This document shows, one piece after another, positions 1 through 9,453 of a stretch of DNA of 64,000 bases. Each line of letters starts with the position of its first letter. Position 1 is the first letter of the stretch. Source of the stretch: Candidatus Zixiibacteriota bacterium (lineage in GTDB: Bacteria > Zixibacteria > MSB-5A5 > GN15 > FEB-12); contig JAWXAN010000074.1 in NCBI GenBank assembly GCA_034439475.1, forward strand, positions 18,914 through 82,913, given 5' to 3'. The notes beneath the pieces are model-generated. The model did not search any database. It saw only the letters and a list, made by a program, of their open reading frames with translations, and was not told the origin of the DNA. The position numbers were made by a program, and so were the translations under genes.

Positions 1-693
1 TTCATATATACAATTCCTGATTTTCAAAATCCCACAGGCACGTCGCTCTCTCTTGAGCGGCGCTATCAACTAGTTGAAGTTGCCGCCAAATACAACATAC
101 CGATTGTCGATGACAGTCCATACGGTGATCTCCGCTTCAAGGGTGATCGTGTTCCGTCGATAAAGTCTATTGGCGGTGATGGTGTGATAGCCCTTCGCAC
201 ATTTTCTAAGCTTGTTGTGCCGGGCCTGCGCATCGGTTGGATAAATGCGCATAATTCGCTCTTGATCCCACTGGAGCGGGTGAAGCAGGCGACCGATCTT
301 CACAGCAATACATTCGGACAGTATGTGCTCTATGAGTTTGTTCATCAAGGACTGCTTGAGCCCCATGTACAAAAGATTTGCCGCGACTATAAAGCCAAAC
401 GAGACCTGATGTTGAGAACAATGGATGAAACGTTTTCCAAATCCATCAAATGGACGAAACCAGACGGCGGGCTGTTCCTCTGGGTGGAATTGCCGAAAGG
501 GATTTCGACACGGGAGCTTCTTGTAAAGGCCCTTGAGAAGAAAATTGCCTATGTGCCGGGGCAGCCCTTTTTCCCGAATAAAGAGGGGGACAACACGCTT
601 CGCTTGAACTTCTCAAATTCAACGCCTGAGAAAATAGTCATGGGCATTACCCGATTAGCCGACCTCTTCAACACTGCGATTTCGAATAATTGA
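1..693 (+). CDS. PLP-dependent class I/II aminotransferase, 5'-truncated
   Basis: The reading frame is open from base 1 to the TGA at 691-693, so the N-terminus lies outside the window; 230 codons remain. Seen: the NPTG substrate-binding motif at visible residues 10-13, a DDSPYGDL segment that should carry the cofactor-ring Asp, and TFSK followed by GLRIGW, where the Lys (codon 208-210) should form the PLP Schiff base. The family is fold-type I transaminases, closest in feel to 2-aminoadipate/aromatic transaminases of the LysN/MocR-C-terminal type. It sits 58 bases upstream of a DapF-family gene and the trp operon, so a lysine-branch or aromatic transamination role is plausible. The substrate cannot be read from the sequence. 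Confidence 0.85.
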   Translation, partial: FIYTIPDFQNPTGTSLSLERRYQLVEVAAKYNIPIVDDSPYGDLRFKGDRVPSIKSIGGDGVIALRTFSKLVVPGLRIGWINAHNSLLIPLERVKQATDLHSNTFGQYVLYEFVHQGLLEPHVQKICRDYKAKRDLMLRTMDETFSKSIKWTKPDGGLFLWVELPKGISTRELLVKALEKKIAYVPGQPFFPNKEGDNTLRLNFSNSTPEKIVMGITRLADLFNTAISNN

Positions 694-751
694 AGAATTT
701 TTTTCCTCCGTTCAATCGTCCTTATAGTGCGTATCACAAGGAAACTGTTCT

Positions 752-1591
752 GTGAAGGCTCACTTTCATAAATACCATGCTCTTGAAAACGATTTTTTGG
801 TTATCGAGTCAAATCAGACGAGGATCGATAAGATTAAAATCGGCGGTATTGCCAGACTTCTCTGTGATCGCCACAAAGGTGTGGGGGCAGACGGCGTTGT
901 GTATCTTTCGCCAAGTAAAACGGCCGATATCAAAGCCGACATATTCAACGCTGATGGGACATGGGCTGAAAAGTCAGGAAATGGTCTTCGCATAGCCGGC
1001 TGTTTTCTGGCTCTGAAATATTCGCGTACAAAGAAGTTCACGATTCAGACCGCTACGACAACTGATAGTGTCGTAGTTGGTAAGAATATTGGACGATCAC
1101 AAATAGTCGAGGCTGGGATAGGCGAGCCGTCGTTTGAGACCAAATCGCTGCCGATGAGAATCAAAGAGCGGTACTTTATAAACAAAACGTTGGCTATTGG
1201 CCGCACACGAGTACCAGTTACTTGTTTGTCGGTTGGGAACCCGCACTGCATTGTTCACTGTGATGCTATTCCATCGGGCTGGAAAGAGTTGGGCTCGGAC
1301 ATCGAGAGTTCGAGCTACTTTCCCCACGGCACGAATGTCGAATTCGTCCGAAAGATCAACCGAAAGAAAATTGAAGTGAAAGAATGGGAACGTGGAGTCG
1401 GAGAGACCGAGTCATCGGGAACCGGAGCCGCTGCTTCAGTCTGCGCTCTGGTCATGCTCGGATTGATTGAGAGGAAATGCGAAGTGCAGTTTCAAACGGG
1501 TACGCTTATGGTTGAATGGAGCGCCGATGACAATATCGTGCGCATAAAGGGGCCAGTGTCTTTTATTGCCCAAGGAACAGCCGAAATCTGA
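752..1591 (+). CDS. dapF: DapF-family epimerase with Ser at both catalytic Cys positions
   Basis: A 279-residue protein of DapF length and fold signature. It starts at GTG 752 behind AAGGAA (738-743). DapF converts LL- to meso-diaminopimelate with two cysteines acting as acid and base. Seen: KYHALENDF at residues 7-15 (the usual GNDF region), NADGT then SGNGLR at 66-80, and ERGVGETESSGTGA at 213-226. In the family these read CGNGxR and ACGTGA, so here the two Cys are Ser75 (codon 974-976) and Ser222 (1415-1417). The stop overlaps the trpE start by one base (TGATG), so the gene is translationally coupled to the trp operon. It may be a divergent DapF branch, an isomerase for another substrate, or inactive; the symbol reflects family only. 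Confidence 0.8.
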   Translation: MKAHFHKYHALENDFLVIESNQTRIDKIKIGGIARLLCDRHKGVGADGVVYLSPSKTADIKADIFNADGTWAEKSGNGLRIAGCFLALKYSRTKKFTIQTATTTDSVVVGKNIGRSQIVEAGIGEPSFETKSLPMRIKERYFINKTLAIGRTRVPVTCLSVGNPHCIVHCDAIPSGWKELGSDIESSSYFPHGTNVEFVRKINRKKIEVKEWERGVGETESSGTGAAASVCALVMLGLIERKCEVQFQTGTLMVEWSADDNIVRIKGPVSFIAQGTAEI

Positions 1592-3057
1592 TGCTTAGTT
1601 TTTCAGAAGTGCGAAAACTTAATAAAACGGCGAATGTGATTCCGCTGTTTGTTCGCATTCCATCGGATTTGGAAACGCCGGTCTCGGCATTTATCAAACT
1701 CAGCAAAGGGAAGACAGAGTCGTTTCTCCTTGAATCGATTGAAGGCGGCGAAAAACTTGCTCGCTATTCTTTTCTCGGTTTTGACCCTTATCTCAAAATT
1801 GAAGGGAGCAAAGACGAAGTTGTTGTTTTCAAGGACAAGGAGCGTCAGATAATAGCTATGCCGACCATTATATTTCTTAAAGAACTTTTTGCGGTCTATA
1901 AACCGGCAAAAGTCGAAGGACTTCCTCGTTTTACCGGAGGAGGGGTTGGCTATTTTTCATACGATGCCATACGATGGATTGAGCGGCTTCCAAGCAGCAA
2001 TGACGACGAAATAGGTTTGCCGGTGTGCCGTTTCTGTTTTTATCATAATATCCTGGTCTTTGACCATCTCAAACAAGAGCTGTTGATTATTGCAAATATA
2101 CTCAATGAAAAGAATGCGTCGGGCTTGCAACATAAATATAAGAAGGCGGTGGAAATAATAGGGCAGACTGTCAGAGGTCTTGCGGCCCCGCTTCGCTTGC
2201 CGAAAGGGGCCAAGCAAAAAGCGAAAGTGTCGCTGACTTCGCTCTGCGGAAAACCAGAGTTTACCAGAATGGTGAAGAAGGCACAATCGTATATCAAAGA
2301 AGGAGACATCTTTCAGGTTGTTCTTTCTCGCCGATGGAGAATTACAAGCGGTGAATCTCCAATTTCCGTCTATCGAAGACTTCGTCGCATCAACCCTTCG
2401 CCTTACATGTTCCTGCTCAATTTTGGATCGTGTTCAATCATAGGTTCCTCGCCGGAGATGATGGTTCGTATAGAGAATGACCTCATTGAAACACGGCCAA
2501 TTGCTGGGACTCGAAAACGAGGTAAGAATCAATCTGAAGATGAAAAAAACATCGCCGATTTGCTTGCCGATCCAAAAGAACTTGCCGAGCACACGATGTT
2601 GCTCGACCTCGGCCGAAACGATGTCGGCAGGGTGAGTGTTCCTGGAAGTGTGCAAGTCAAGGAGCGGATGACTATTGAAAAATATTCGCACGTCATCCAT
2701 ATCGTGTCATCAGTTGTAGGTAAACTTCAAAAAGAATACTCGCCGATTGACGGCCATTTTGCCTGTTTTCCGGCTGGAACAGTGTCCGGAGCTCCGAAAA
2801 TCAGAGCTATGGAAATTATTGATGAACTCGAAGGCCAACGAAGAGGCGTCTACGCCGGATCCATTGCCTATCTTGACTTCTGGGGGAACCTTGATTCATG
2901 TATAGCGATTCGAACTATAGTGAAAAATAAAGAGGCGTATTATGTTCAGGCCGGAGCCGGAATTGTGGCAGATTCCAATCCAAGTCGAGAGTTTCTGGAA
3001 ACAGAAGCCAAGGCGCAGGGTGTCATCCAAGCGATCGTTGGGGACGTTTCTAAATGA
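1591..3057 (+). CDS. trpE: Anthranilate synthase component I
   Basis: Large subunit (488 residues) that converts chorismate plus ammonia to anthranilate, the first committed step of tryptophan synthesis. Seen: an N-terminal LLES motif at residues 46-49, which in this family lines the tryptophan feedback site, then the chorismate-binding domain with [18 protein letters not shown] and [16 protein letters not shown]. The family places the Mg2+ and chorismate ligands in these blocks. The ATG overlaps the upstream DapF-family stop by one base, and the 3' end overlaps trpG by four bases (ATGA), so the two subunits should be made in balanced amounts. Length and motifs are ordinary. The alternative, aminodeoxychorismate synthase PabB, is disfavoured by the complete trp operon that follows. 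Confidence 0.96.
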   Translation: MLSFSEVRKLNKTANVIPLFVRIPSDLETPVSAFIKLSKGKTESFLLESIEGGEKLARYSFLGFDPYLKIEGSKDEVVVFKDKERQIIAMPTIIFLKELFAVYKPAKVEGLPRFTGGGVGYFSYDAIRWIERLPSSNDDEIGLPVCRFCFYHNILVFDHLKQELLIIANILNEKNASGLQHKYKKAVEIIGQTVRGLAAPLRLPKGAKQKAKVSLTSLCGKPEFTRMVKKAQSYIKEGDIFQVVLSRRWRITSGESPISVYRRLRRINPSPYMFLLNFGSCSIIGSSPEMMVRIENDLIETRPIAGTRKRGKNQSEDEKNIADLLADPKELAEHTMLLDLGRNDVGRVSVPGSVQVKERMTIEKYSHVIHIVSSVVGKLQKEYSPIDGHFACFPAGTVSGAPKIRAMEIIDELEGQRRGVYAGSIAYLDFWGNLDSCIAIRTIVKNKEAYYVQAGAGIVADSNPSREFLETEAKAQGVIQAIVGDVSK

Positions 3058-3620
3058 TTCTTATGCTCGATAACTATGACTCGTTTACTTATAACATTGT
3101 GCAATATTTGTGCGAGTTGGGGGCAGAATTGACTGTCATTCGCAACGATGCCGAGACGACTGAATCTTTAATGGCCATGAATCCTTCGGGAATTGTTTTG
3201 TCGCCGGGTCCCGGAAGACCGGAGAACGCTGGTGTTATGAACGAGCTCATAACCAAGGTCGATGGCAATATCCCAATCCTCGGCGTTTGTCTGGGACATC
3301 AGGCGCTTGGACAAGTGTATGGCGGTTCGATTGTGTATGCGCCAACCCTCATGCATGGCAAGACATCGCAGATCGAGCACGATGGCGCAGCGCTCTTCAA
3401 AGATATTCCCTCGCCATTTACGGCCACACGTTATCATTCTCTGATGATAGAGCCGTCGACATTGCCGAAGTGCTTCCGAACAACTGCCTGGACTGACGAC
3501 AGTGTCATTATGGGGTTACAACATCGAAGTCTGCCTCTGTATGGCGTTCAATTTCATCCGGAGTCGATCATGACACCTCATGGCAAAGCAATCCTGAACA
3601 ATTTCCTCAAGACTCTTTGA
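3054..3620 (+). CDS. trpG: Anthranilate synthase component II (glutamine amidotransferase)
   Basis: Class I glutamine amidotransferase subunit (188 residues) that supplies ammonia to TrpE. Seen: SPGPGRP at 50-56 (oxyanion region), GVCLGHQ with nucleophile Cys79, and FHPES near residue 168 giving the His-Glu pair of the triad. It is a stand-alone subunit, not fused to TrpD as in enterobacteria. The start is ATG at 3054 within the ATGA overlap with trpE. The next gene begins one base into this gene's stop codon. Such subunits can also serve folate synthesis as PabA; the position next to trpE makes TrpG the main call. Confidence 0.95.
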   Translation: MILMLDNYDSFTYNIVQYLCELGAELTVIRNDAETTESLMAMNPSGIVLSPGPGRPENAGVMNELITKVDGNIPILGVCLGHQALGQVYGGSIVYAPTLMHGKTSQIEHDGAALFKDIPSPFTATRYHSLMIEPSTLPKCFRTTAWTDDSVIMGLQHRSLPLYGVQFHPESIMTPHGKAILNNFLKTL

Positions 3621-4642
3621 TGATTGATTCGTTGATTCAGAAAATTTCTGGCAAGGAGAATCTCACTCGAGCCGAAGCGGCGTGGGGCATGGACGAAATC
3701 ATGTCCGGCACGAGCAGCCACAGTCAGATAGCTCAGTTTCTTATTGGACTGAAGGAAAAAGGGGAGGCTGTGACTGAGGTCGCCGGATTTGTCGATTCAA
3801 TGAGGAGGCATGCCTTGCGATTGACCCTCTCAGATAGTAATGCGGTTGACGGCTGCGGAACCGGCGGCGACGGCTCTCATAGTTTTAATATCTCTACAGC
3901 GGCTGCTCTGGTTGCGGCGTCGGCTGGAGCGACAGTCGCCAAGCACGGAAATCGTTCAGTCAGTTCAAAATGCGGTTCGGCTGATCTGCTTGAGGCAACC
4001 GGGATGGCTATTGACCCGGGAGAAAAGCGTGTATTGCGATCAATCGAGGAACTCAAATTCGGATTCATGTTCGCTCCGCGTTTCCATCCGGCAATGAAAC
4101 ATGCTACTGCTGTTCGTAAAGAACTCGGTGTTCGCACGGTATTTAATATTCTTGGTCCGATGACGAACCCGGCCGGGGTCACACGCCAGATTATCGGTGT
4201 GTATGATAGATCATTAATGCCATTGATAGCCGATGTTATGGAATTGACTGGTTCTAAGCACGTGTTGGTCCTCCATGGGCGCGATGGACTTGATGAGTTT
4301 TCAGTCTCCGCAATTACAGATTATATTGAAATCAAAGATGGAAAGCGCAATTCGGCATCGATAGAGCCAACGGACGCCGGTCTGATCATGTACCCAAAAG
4401 GCGCGTTGGCCGGCGGAGATGCGTCGGCGAATCTTTCTATTCTTGAAGATGTTCTGAATGGAAAGAAGAGCGCATGTCGTGATGCTGCCATATTCAATGC
4501 TGGAGCAATGTTATATGTGGCCGGACATGCAGACAGTATCGGAGATGGAACCGGGCGGGCATCGGAGGCAATTGACAGCGGTGATGCACGAGAAAAACTC
4601 AACGCGGTGGTAGCCGAGTCAGTGCGGGTAGATGCCAACTAA
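3620..4642 (+). CDS. trpD: Anthranilate phosphoribosyltransferase
   Basis: Transfers the phosphoribosyl group of PRPP to anthranilate, the second step of the trp pathway. The open frame begins with TTG at 3617, but ATG at 3620 overlaps the trpG stop by one base and is the better start, giving 340 residues (MIDSLIQK...). Seen: CGTGGDGSHSFNIST, the glycine-rich PRPP loop, then AKHGNRSVSSKCGSAD, both diagnostic of the family, and RTVFNILGPMTNPA further on. The 3' end overlaps the MFS gene by 11 bases. Length and motifs are normal. Confidence 0.95.
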   Translation: MIDSLIQKISGKENLTRAEAAWGMDEIMSGTSSHSQIAQFLIGLKEKGEAVTEVAGFVDSMRRHALRLTLSDSNAVDGCGTGGDGSHSFNISTAAALVAASAGATVAKHGNRSVSSKCGSADLLEATGMAIDPGEKRVLRSIEELKFGFMFAPRFHPAMKHATAVRKELGVRTVFNILGPMTNPAGVTRQIIGVYDRSLMPLIADVMELTGSKHVLVLHGRDGLDEFSVSAITDYIEIKDGKRNSASIEPTDAGLIMYPKGALAGGDASANLSILEDVLNGKKSACRDAAIFNAGAMLYVAGHADSIGDGTGRASEAIDSGDAREKLNAVVAESVRVDAN

Positions 4643-5948
4643 TATTCAGGGTAAATCCAAGCGGCATCAGACACACGTTGGGGCTACAAGTACATTCAGA
4701 GAATATTTATCCCATGTCAAAATGTTCTCCCGCAATGCGCGGTTATTCCTGCTTGGTTCGTTTCTCATGGGCGTTAATTTTGAAGTGTTTCAACTCTTGC
4801 TGAATTTGTATTTAAGAGAGCGCGGAATAAGTGAAGGAGAGATTGGGAATGTGATTGCCGGACGAGCGGGGGGCATAGCCCTTATGGCTATCCCCGTCGC
4901 TTTGCTTCTTGCGTGGGTTAGATTGAAACCGATTTTGATGGCCAGCTGTGTTGTTTTTGCGGGATTCAGTCTTCTGCTGATTCACCAGAGCCAACTGTTC
5001 TTTTTTGTCTGCTTTTCGTTTCTCGCAGGCTGTGCATATACCTTCTTCAGGGTTGCTTCGGCTCCGTTTTATATGAGGAATTCGACTCCAAAGGAGCGGA
5101 CATATCTTTTCTCAGCAGGATTTGCGGTTCTTCTGCTTTCGGGAATGGCGGGCGCAATCGGGGCAGGCACATTGGTGACAGTACTGGGTGATTACACCGG
5201 AGACATTCTCTTGGGATACCGATACACGATGATCCTCGGTGTAATGACTGGGCTTACCGCGCTTATTCCGTTTTCAATGATAAAGGCAAAAGCGCTAACG
5301 GACGACGTCGAACCGATACGGATTTCTATCAAACAGCTTAAGGAACGCGGTAACTTCTATTTTAAGATTATCTTTGCCCGCTTTCTGGTCGGAGTTGGGG
5401 CTGGAATGATAATTCCCTTTCTCAATCTTTACTTTCGGGACAGATTTGGATTGTCTCCCAAAGTGATTGGTCTGTTTTACGCCCTTGTCACTGCCTCAAT
5501 GTTTATTGGGACTTTGGCAGGACCGCTCCTTACTCGACGGTTTGGACTCGTCAGGACGATCGTCATGACCGAGCTGTTGTCTATTCCCTTTATGCTTATA
5601 TTGGCATTCACCGATTACCTGCCACTTGCGCTGATTGCATTTGTTGCTCGAGGAGGACTTATGAATTTGGGAGTTCCGATTGGAACTAATTTCGCCATGG
5701 AATTGGCAGAGAAAAACGAGCAGGGCTTTGTGAACAGCCTGCTCATGATTTCTTGGACGGGGTCATGGATGCTTTCGGCAATCGTCGGCGGGCAGATGAT
5801 TGAAGAATATGGTTATGCTCCGACGCTCTGTATCGCCGCAGGTCTTTATATGGTATCGTCGTTTCTATACTATCGCTATTTTAAAGATGTTGAGGTCAAA
5901 CGAGAAGATTCCCACGGTTGGTATATCCCCGAAGGAGTTCAGGTGTGA
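4632..5948 (+). CDS. MFS transporter embedded in the trp operon
   Basis: A 438-residue major facilitator superfamily membrane protein with about 12 hydrophobic segments and a central polar stretch near residue 220 (DDVEPIRISIKQ). The first roughly 30 residues are polar; another start at the Met before FSRNARLFLLG is possible. It overlaps trpD by 11 bases, and trpC begins inside its stop codon (GTGA), so it is translated as part of the trp operon. The family moves small solutes by proton coupling or facilitated diffusion. The position suggests transport of tryptophan, anthranilate or another aromatic, but no residue seen fixes the substrate or direction. Confidence 0.88.
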   Translation: MPTNIQGKSKRHQTHVGATSTFREYLSHVKMFSRNARLFLLGSFLMGVNFEVFQLLLNLYLRERGISEGEIGNVIAGRAGGIALMAIPVALLLAWVRLKPILMASCVVFAGFSLLLIHQSQLFFFVCFSFLAGCAYTFFRVASAPFYMRNSTPKERTYLFSAGFAVLLLSGMAGAIGAGTLVTVLGDYTGDILLGYRYTMILGVMTGLTALIPFSMIKAKALTDDVEPIRISIKQLKERGNFYFKIIFARFLVGVGAGMIIPFLNLYFRDRFGLSPKVIGLFYALVTASMFIGTLAGPLLTRRFGLVRTIVMTELLSIPFMLILAFTDYLPLALIAFVARGGLMNLGVPIGTNFAMELAEKNEQGFVNSLLMISWTGSWMLSAIVGGQMIEEYGYAPTLCIAAGLYMVSSFLYYRYFKDVEVKREDSHGWYIPEGVQV

Positions 5949-6736
5949 GCGAAAGTATCCTTCGGCAGATATGCGAGGCGAAGAAAATTGAGATTGAACG
6001 TCAGAAAGCGCTTTTGCCGCTTGATGTGCTCAAGAATCTTCAAATTAAAGAACCTCGTATTTCCTTCAAAGACGCCCTGAGCAATTCTCATAGAAATGAT
6101 GTACGAATTATTGCTGAAATTAAAAAGGCATCCCCCTCAAGAGGAGTGTTTGTTGAGGATTTTGATCCGGCGCGATACGCACGACAATATAAGGAGGGCG
6201 GGGCTTCAGCAATTTCTGTCTTGACAGAGCAAAACTTCTTTCTTGGTAATCATGATTATCTTGCGGCAGCGAAACGAGCATCGGGGTTGCCTATTCTGTG
6301 TAAGGATTTTATTATTGACACATATCAGGTATATTTCGCGAGACATATGGGCGCAGATGCTATATTACTTATTGCCGCCTTGCTCCCGGTAGAGACTATG
6401 AAGGAATATCTGAAATTGGCTAAAGAACTTGATATTGATTGTCTTGTCGAAGCTCATAACGAAGAGGAGCTTGCTGTGGCGATTTCTGCAGGTGCCGATA
6501 TCATTGGAATAAACAATCGCAATCTCAACGATTTCTCGGTGTCGCTTGAGACTGCGGAAGGACTCTCTTCGATAATTCCGGAATCCGTTGTCCGTGTGGC
6601 AGAATCCGGACTTTTTGCGCATAAGGACATATCGCGGCTCCAGAAATCAGGCTATAATAACTTTCTCATCGGTGAGTCGCTCATGACATCAGATGATCCG
6701 GTTTCGCTTCTCCATGAATTGAGGGGCTTGGCTTGA
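5945..6736 (+). CDS. trpC: Indole-3-glycerol phosphate synthase
   Basis: A TIM-barrel enzyme (263 residues) that cyclises carboxyphenylamino-deoxyribulose phosphate to indole-3-glycerol phosphate. The open frame extends back to 5918, but GTG at 5945 overlaps the transporter stop by four bases and sits behind AAGGAG, so it is preferred. Seen: EIKKASPSRG (catalytic Lys and phosphate loop), LCKDFIID (second catalytic Lys), INNRNL and RVAESGL at the family's conserved strand ends. It is monofunctional; TrpF is encoded separately right after it with a TTGA overlap. Confidence 0.95.
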   Translation: MSESILRQICEAKKIEIERQKALLPLDVLKNLQIKEPRISFKDALSNSHRNDVRIIAEIKKASPSRGVFVEDFDPARYARQYKEGGASAISVLTEQNFFLGNHDYLAAAKRASGLPILCKDFIIDTYQVYFARHMGADAILLIAALLPVETMKEYLKLAKELDIDCLVEAHNEEELAVAISAGADIIGINNRNLNDFSVSLETAEGLSSIIPESVVRVAESGLFAHKDISRLQKSGYNNFLIGESLMTSDDPVSLLHELRGLA

Positions 6737-7368
6737 AACGGTTTAAAGTCAAGATCTGTGGGATGAAGGATGTGGCTCTTGTGAGTTATGCGATTGAACT
6801 TGGAGCCGATCTTATCGGCATCATCTTATTTAATCGCTCGCCTCGCTTCGTTTCTCAAAAGCAAGCAAAGGAGATTGTCCGTTCCCTGCAGCCCGTTATT
6901 CAAAGTGTAGGGGTATTTGTAAATGAAGAAACGGAGACTATATTACGGCTCAGAGATAAGTTGCGGTTTGATTTTGCGCAGATACATGGTTTACGTGACA
7001 ACTCGACCATTCGTACGCTGCAGCGAAATGGGCTGAAAGTGATTGAGTCGTTTACCGTTCGGACCAAGAAAGACTTTTTGACAATAGCCGAAAGTGAAGC
7101 TGAAATAATAATGCTTGATAATACATCAGAGGAAAAACATGGAGGTACGGGGAAACCTTTTGATTGGAGGCTTAGGCCCGCAGCCCCACTGCGGAATCTT
7201 ATGGTAGCCGGCGGAATCGATGCCGATAACGTTGCAAAAGCAGTTAAGGCTTATTGTCCCATGATAGTCGATGTGAACTCCGGGGTGGAAAGTTCGCTGG
7301 GTGTCAAATCACAGAAAAAGCTTAAACAATTTTTCACCCAGTGTAATGCGATACGTTATGGCAAATAA
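6733..7368 (+). CDS. trpF: Phosphoribosylanthranilate isomerase
   Basis: Carries out the Amadori rearrangement of phosphoribosylanthranilate, the step before TrpC. It has 211 residues in a TIM barrel. The start is TTG at 6733, inside the TTGA overlap with trpC. Seen: KVKICGMKD with the catalytic Cys near the N-terminus, the phosphate loop AGGIDADN, and [14 protein letters not shown] with the catalytic Asp near the C-terminus. The usual barrel order and length are kept. Position between trpC and trpB fits the operon. Confidence 0.93.
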   Translation: MKRFKVKICGMKDVALVSYAIELGADLIGIILFNRSPRFVSQKQAKEIVRSLQPVIQSVGVFVNEETETILRLRDKLRFDFAQIHGLRDNSTIRTLQRNGLKVIESFTVRTKKDFLTIAESEAEIIMLDNTSEEKHGGTGKPFDWRLRPAAPLRNLMVAGGIDADNVAKAVKAYCPMIVDVNSGVESSLGVKSQKKLKQFFTQCNAIRYGK

Positions 7369-7378
7369 GAGACTTTCT

Positions 7379-8563
7379 ATGCCTGACAAGCGAGGCCGTT
7401 TCGGGGCATACGGCGGCCAATATGTTCCGGAGACAGTCATGTTCGCGCTGCAGGAACTTGAGCAAGCGTACACTAAGATCAAAAAGAGCAAAGCTTTTCA
7501 AAGTGAACTTAAGGGGCATCTGGCTGACTTTGTCGGAAGGCCGACACCGCTCTATTTTGCCGAACGTCTGACCAAACATATAGGCGGTCCGAAGATTTAC
7601 TTCAAACGCGAAGATCTCAATCATACCGGGGCGCACAAAATCAATAATACAGTCGGGCAGATTCTTCTCGCGCGGCAGATGAAGAAGAAGAGAATAATCG
7701 CCGAGACCGGCGCTGGTCAACATGGACTTGCGACCGCTACCGTCTGCGCCCGCTTTGGATTTGAGTGTGTGGTCTATATGGGGGCTGAGGATGTTGTCAG
7801 GCAGGCATCCAATGTCGAGAAGATGCGACTTTTGGGAGCGACCGTTATTCCGGTGACTTCCGGTTCGCAGACGCTCAAAGATGCCACGAACGAAGCAATG
7901 CGTGACTGGGTAACAAATATTCAGAACACTTTTTATATTATCGGATCGGCTGTTGGCCCGCATCCCTATCCAATGATAGTTCGAGACTTCCAATCGGTGA
8001 TTGGCCGAGAGACAAAATTACAGGCAAAAAAACTGTGGTCGAAACTACCCGATGTAGTTATCGCCTGTGTCGGAGGCGGATCGAATGCCATCGGAATCTT
8101 TGATGAGTTTCTTGGTGACACGTCTGTCAGATTGATTGGTGTCGAAGCTGCGGGTCATGGCCTCGAAAGTGGAAAGCATGCCGCCACGCTTACAAAAGGG
8201 AAGCCGGGCGTTCTGCATGGCTCGCTCAGCTATCTTGTGTTCGACACGCACGGACAGATAACACTGCCACATTCAATTTCTGCGGGACTTGATTATCCGG
8301 GGGTTGGACCTCAGCATTCGTACCTCAAGGATTCCAAGCGTGTGGTCTATGTTTCAGCTACTGATAAAGAAGCAATGTCTGCGCTCAGACTTGTGACAAA
8401 ACTTGAGGGGATTCTTCCGGCGCTTGAGACCTCGCATGCCCTGGCACATCTTATCAACAACCCTGCTAAATTCAGCAACAGGCAAAGAGTGGTGGTATGT
8501 CTCTCCGGACGAGGTGACAAGGACCTCCCGATAATTCTCAAAGAAAAGCCCGTCAAAAAATGA
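7379..8563 (+). CDS. trpB: Tryptophan synthase beta chain
   Basis: PLP enzyme that joins indole and serine to make tryptophan in an alpha2-beta2 complex. The open frame reaches back to 7301, and ATGs occur at 7358 and 7379. The 7379 start follows AAGAGA and gives [19 protein letters not shown], the usual TrpB1 N-terminus. It also places the PLP lysine of HTGAHKINN at residue 87, the familiar number. Also seen: [16 protein letters not shown] (PLP phosphate loop) and the LSGRGDKD end. 394 residues. This is the standard TrpB1 type, coupled to trpA by an ATGA overlap. Confidence 0.96.
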   Translation: MPDKRGRFGAYGGQYVPETVMFALQELEQAYTKIKKSKAFQSELKGHLADFVGRPTPLYFAERLTKHIGGPKIYFKREDLNHTGAHKINNTVGQILLARQMKKKRIIAETGAGQHGLATATVCARFGFECVVYMGAEDVVRQASNVEKMRLLGATVIPVTSGSQTLKDATNEAMRDWVTNIQNTFYIIGSAVGPHPYPMIVRDFQSVIGRETKLQAKKLWSKLPDVVIACVGGGSNAIGIFDEFLGDTSVRLIGVEAAGHGLESGKHAATLTKGKPGVLHGSLSYLVFDTHGQITLPHSISAGLDYPGVGPQHSYLKDSKRVVYVSATDKEAMSALRLVTKLEGILPALETSHALAHLINNPAKFSNRQRVVVCLSGRGDKDLPIILKEKPVKK

Positions 8564-9348
8564 CCAAAATCGGCCATCTCCTCAATAATCGCGGCAAGCG
8601 AAAATTGCTTGTTCCGTTCTTTACCGTAGGATACCCAACCCGGGCGCAATCTCTCGATTTGGTATACGAGGCCGTAGATACCGGCGCGGACATAATAGAA
8701 TTGGGCGTCCCGTTTTCAGATCCTTTGGCCGATGGGTCATCGGTGCAGTATTCATCACAGGTAGCATTGAAAAATAATATCAGCTTAATGAGTATCCTAG
8801 CTGATGTCAGTAAATTAAGAAGAAAGATCAATCTTCCGCTTGTGCTTATGGGCTACTACAACCCGATTTTAGCTTTTGGACTGAAGCGATTTTGTATGGA
8901 ATGTTCAAATGCTGGTGTAGATGGGTTAATCATACCGGATTTACCAGTAGAAGAAAGTGGTGAACTGAGACAGGCAGTTGGGAAGGCTTCGCTCAGCTCC
9001 ATATTTTTAGTGGCTCCGACATCCTCAAAAGAGAGAATTAAATTGATTGACCGATCATCGACTGATTTTGTCTATGCGGTGACAGTCGCTGGTGTGACTG
9101 GAGCCAGATCGAAATTTAGCGCGGAGACGGAGTCTTACTTGAAAAAGCTCAAAAAGGACCTAATCAAGCCGTTTGTTGCGGGTTTTGGCGTTTCGACACC
9201 TGAGACCGCCCGTCTCATGACTCGCTACAGCGACGGCGTTGTGATTGGCTCGGCATTAATTGAGCGGATTCGCAATGATAACTCGTTCGCCGGAGGGCGA
9301 AAAGCGGTCGGACAACTGCTTCGTTCATTACGCAGGGCTATTGATTGA
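8560..9348 (+). CDS. trpA: Tryptophan synthase alpha chain
   Basis: Cleaves indole-3-glycerol phosphate to indole and glyceraldehyde 3-phosphate and channels indole to TrpB. It has 262 residues in a TIM barrel. Seen: [15 protein letters not shown] with catalytic Glu47, [10 protein letters not shown] with catalytic Asp58, the loop-6 region VTGARSKF, and the phosphate-binding GFGVSTPE block. It is the last gene of the operon, overlapping trpB by four bases. About 105 bases follow before argS, with no clear hairpin terminator. Confidence 0.96.
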   Translation: MTKIGHLLNNRGKRKLLVPFFTVGYPTRAQSLDLVYEAVDTGADIIELGVPFSDPLADGSSVQYSSQVALKNNISLMSILADVSKLRRKINLPLVLMGYYNPILAFGLKRFCMECSNAGVDGLIIPDLPVEESGELRQAVGKASLSSIFLVAPTSSKERIKLIDRSSTDFVYAVTVAGVTGARSKFSAETESYLKKLKKDLIKPFVAGFGVSTPETARLMTRYSDGVVIGSALIERIRNDNSFAGGRKAVGQLLRSLRRAID

Positions 9349-9453
9349 TAACTCACGTAATTCTTCGTTTCCAAGTCCCATTATTCAGAAGAACATTGAA
9401 GTTGCGAACCGCAAGATGTTAGCTGATATTTGGCAGATAGAGATTGGAAGCGT

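Noticed and set aside
694..751. Trp attenuator ahead of the dapF-trp string
   Set aside because: The gap is 58 bases, with no tandem Trp codons and no hairpin-plus-T-run arrangement.
7334..7993. 219-codon - strand frame opposite trpF/trpB
   Set aside because: Fully overlaps trpB, which carries all catalytic motifs; no domain seen in the antisense product.
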